Shown in pieces: positions 62,733 to 63,820 of a stretch of DNA of 63,820 bases. The translations under genes were made by a program, and so were the position numbers. How positions within the stretch are numbered: position 1 is the first letter of the stretch; every line of letters starts with the position of its first letter. The stretch spans positions 1 to 63,820 of the forward strand of contig JABITN010000050.1 in the NCBI GenBank assembly GCA_018700525.1, written 5' to 3'. Below the pieces are notes generated by a model. It saw only the letters and a program-made list of their open reading frames with translations. It was not told where the DNA came from and did no database searches. Source of the stretch: Opitutales bacterium. GTDB taxonomy: Bacteria; Verrucomicrobiota; Verrucomicrobiia; Opitutales; Opitutaceae.

Positions 62733-63820
62733 TCACGGATTGTAGTAGGTCGGCGATCCTGGTCCCACAGGCAGGTCCAGACCAAAGGTCCATAGGACGA
62801 AGAAGCTGCTCCAGACGATGATGAAGAAGATCGTATAGGGCAGCATCATCGCGATCATCGTTCCTACGCCCAGGTTCTTGTCGTATCGGGTCGCCCACGC
62901 GAGGATGAGACCGAAGTAACTCATCATGGGCGTGATGATGTTTGTGGTGGAATCTCCAATACGATAGGCTGCCTGGATGGCTTCCGGAGCGTATCCAATC
63001 AACATAAGCATCGGCACGAAAATTGGCGCCGTTACCGCCCACTGCGCCGAAGCCGAGCCTAAGGAAAGGTTGATGACGGCGCACATGAGGATAAAGAAGA
63101 AGAAGACCATCGGGCCCGTCATGCCGGTATCTTTGAGGAACTCCGCGCCGGTGACCGCACTGATTGCTCCCAATTTGGTCCAGCCGAAGAAGGCAACGAA
63201 TTGTGCGGCGAAAAATACTAGGACGATATAAAGTCCCAAGGATGCCAAGGCCTTGGCCATGGCATCGATGACATCCCGATCAGTCCGCATTGTGCCGACA
63301 GCTCGGCCATAGGCATAACCCGTCGCGATGAAGAAAATGAGGATCCACACAACGAAACCGCGGAAGAACGGCGAATTGATCCGGTCTCCGGTCTCCGGAT
63401 TGCGAAAGACTCCCCATTCAGGAACCAAGGTCAGGGCCATCAGGCCCAACACTCCTAAGAGCACGATTAATGCCCAGAACAGCCCCCTCCTCTCATCGCA
63501 GGAGAGCCGCTCCATCATGCGCTTATCGAGTACGGCCGGATCGGCCCGAGAGGAATCGTATTTGCCCAGTTTTGGCTCTACGATAAAAATACTCACGAGC
63601 GAGCCCACAAGCGTTATCAAGAAAGTCGACGCGACCATGAAATACCAATTGGCGGTCGCCACCACGACATAATCCGGATCGATCAGACGAGCCGCTTCTT
63701 GTGTGATACCGGCCAAAAGCGGATCAATCGTCCCAATCAGAACATTGGCGCTATAGCCGCCTGAGACCCCAGCGAAGGCGGCGGCCATCCCTGCCAACGG
63801 ATGCCGATCGAGCGCGTAGA
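62733..63820 (-). CDS. AbgT family transporter (5' end outside window)
   Basis: The frame is open to the window edge; 362 C-terminal residues are visible of about 500 usual for the family. Multiple hydrophobic segments alternate with family motifs: FAGVSGGYSANVLIG, MCAVINLSLGSASAQWAVTA, PIFVPMLMLIGYAPE and RIGDSTTNIITPMMSYFGLI, the last two being the AbgT substrate-site region. AbgT proteins import p-aminobenzoyl-glutamate or act as drug/sulfonamide exporters. It does not obviously belong with the glycan genes. Its stop is followed immediately by the serine hydrolase remnant. Confidence 0.93.
   Translation of the reverse strand, partial: YALDRHPLAGMAAAFAGVSGGYSANVLIGTIDPLLAGITQEAARLIDPDYVVVATANWYFMVASTFLITLVGSLVSIFIVEPKLGKYDSSRADPAVLDKRMMERLSCDERRGLFWALIVLLGVLGLMALTLVPEWGVFRNPETGDRINSPFFRGFVVWILIFFIATGYAYGRAVGTMRTDRDVIDAMAKALASLGLYIVLVFFAAQFVAFFGWTKLGAISAVTGAEFLKDTGMTGPMVFFFFILMCAVINLSLGSASAQWAVTAPIFVPMLMLIGYAPEAIQAAYRIGDSTTNIITPMMSYFGLILAWATRYDKNLGVGTMIAMMLPYTIFFIIVWSSFFVLWTFGLDLPVGPGSPTYYNP

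Noticed and set aside
62736-63084. N-terminal part of the frame that ends in the serine hydrolase fragment
   Set aside because: This portion overlaps the AbgT coding sequence in another frame and has Arg/His-rich nonsense composition; only the part after the AbgT stop is serine-hydrolase-like.

Overview
The window looks like chromosomal DNA of a marine-type polysaccharide-degrading member of the PVC superphylum. Verrucomicrobiota (Opitutae/Puniceicoccales-like) fits best, and Planctomycetota is the main alternative. The basis is the set of PVC-restricted families: two DUF1501 plus DUF1549/DUF1553 (PSCyt1/PSCyt2/PSD1) gene pairs, a Pirellula/Verrucomicrobium-type CxxCH heme protein, DUF1080 proteins, Tat-exported Gfo/Idh/MocA oxidoreductases, and 13 near-complete sulfatases plus two sulfatase remnants. 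Almost every gene starts with a Sec or Tat signal, and Shine-Dalgarno sequences are almost absent. I see no rRNA, tRNA, CRISPR array, regulator or TonB/SusCD system.

Layout. 1-5.6 kb (+ strand): partial sulfatase, PhoD-type phosphatase, sulfatase. 5.7-17.1 kb (- strand): heparinase II/III-family protein, esterase-DUF1080 fusion, Gfo/Idh oxidoreductase, ceramidase-like protein, CxxCH heme protein, sulfatase. 17.3-21.2 kb (+ strand): alpha/beta hydrolase, deletion derivative of an IS3-family element, a 50-residue hydrophobic ORF overlapping a nitric oxide synthase oxygenase gene, and a serine hydrolase. 21.4-25.2 kb (- strand): Gfo/Idh gene broken by an amber codon, PQQ-like propeller, EI24 membrane protein. 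25.4-33.1 kb (+ strand): small ORF, two tandem Gfo/Idh paralogues, two sulfatases, a small exported protein. 33.1-37.6 kb is a gene graveyard: IS1595-type transposase tail, an intact heparinase-family gene preceded in frame by a GH29 fucosidase fragment, and a decayed sulfatase. 37.6-41.4 kb: beta-propeller, DUF1080, sulfatase. 41.6-60.6 kb (- strand): a long sulfatase block with eight sulfatases (one followed by the next DUF1501/PSD1 pair) and two DUF1501/PSD1 pairs, ending in an orphan sulfatase N-terminus. 60.9-63.8 kb (- strand): lipoprotein, DUF1080, truncated serine hydrolase, partial AbgT transporter.

How the genes may work together (inference): sulfatases desulfate an acidic, probably fucose- or uronate-containing polysaccharide; the two heparinase-family lyases cleave uronate linkages; Tat-exported Gfo/Idh enzymes plus DUF1080 proteins could form a periplasmic 3-keto-glycoside cleavage route; DUF1501/PSD1 pairs recur beside sulfatases and may be redox or surface partners. 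The nitric oxide synthase, sitting between an IS remnant and unrelated genes, is the most unexpected gene. The window also carries several families of dispersed intergenic palindromic repeats.
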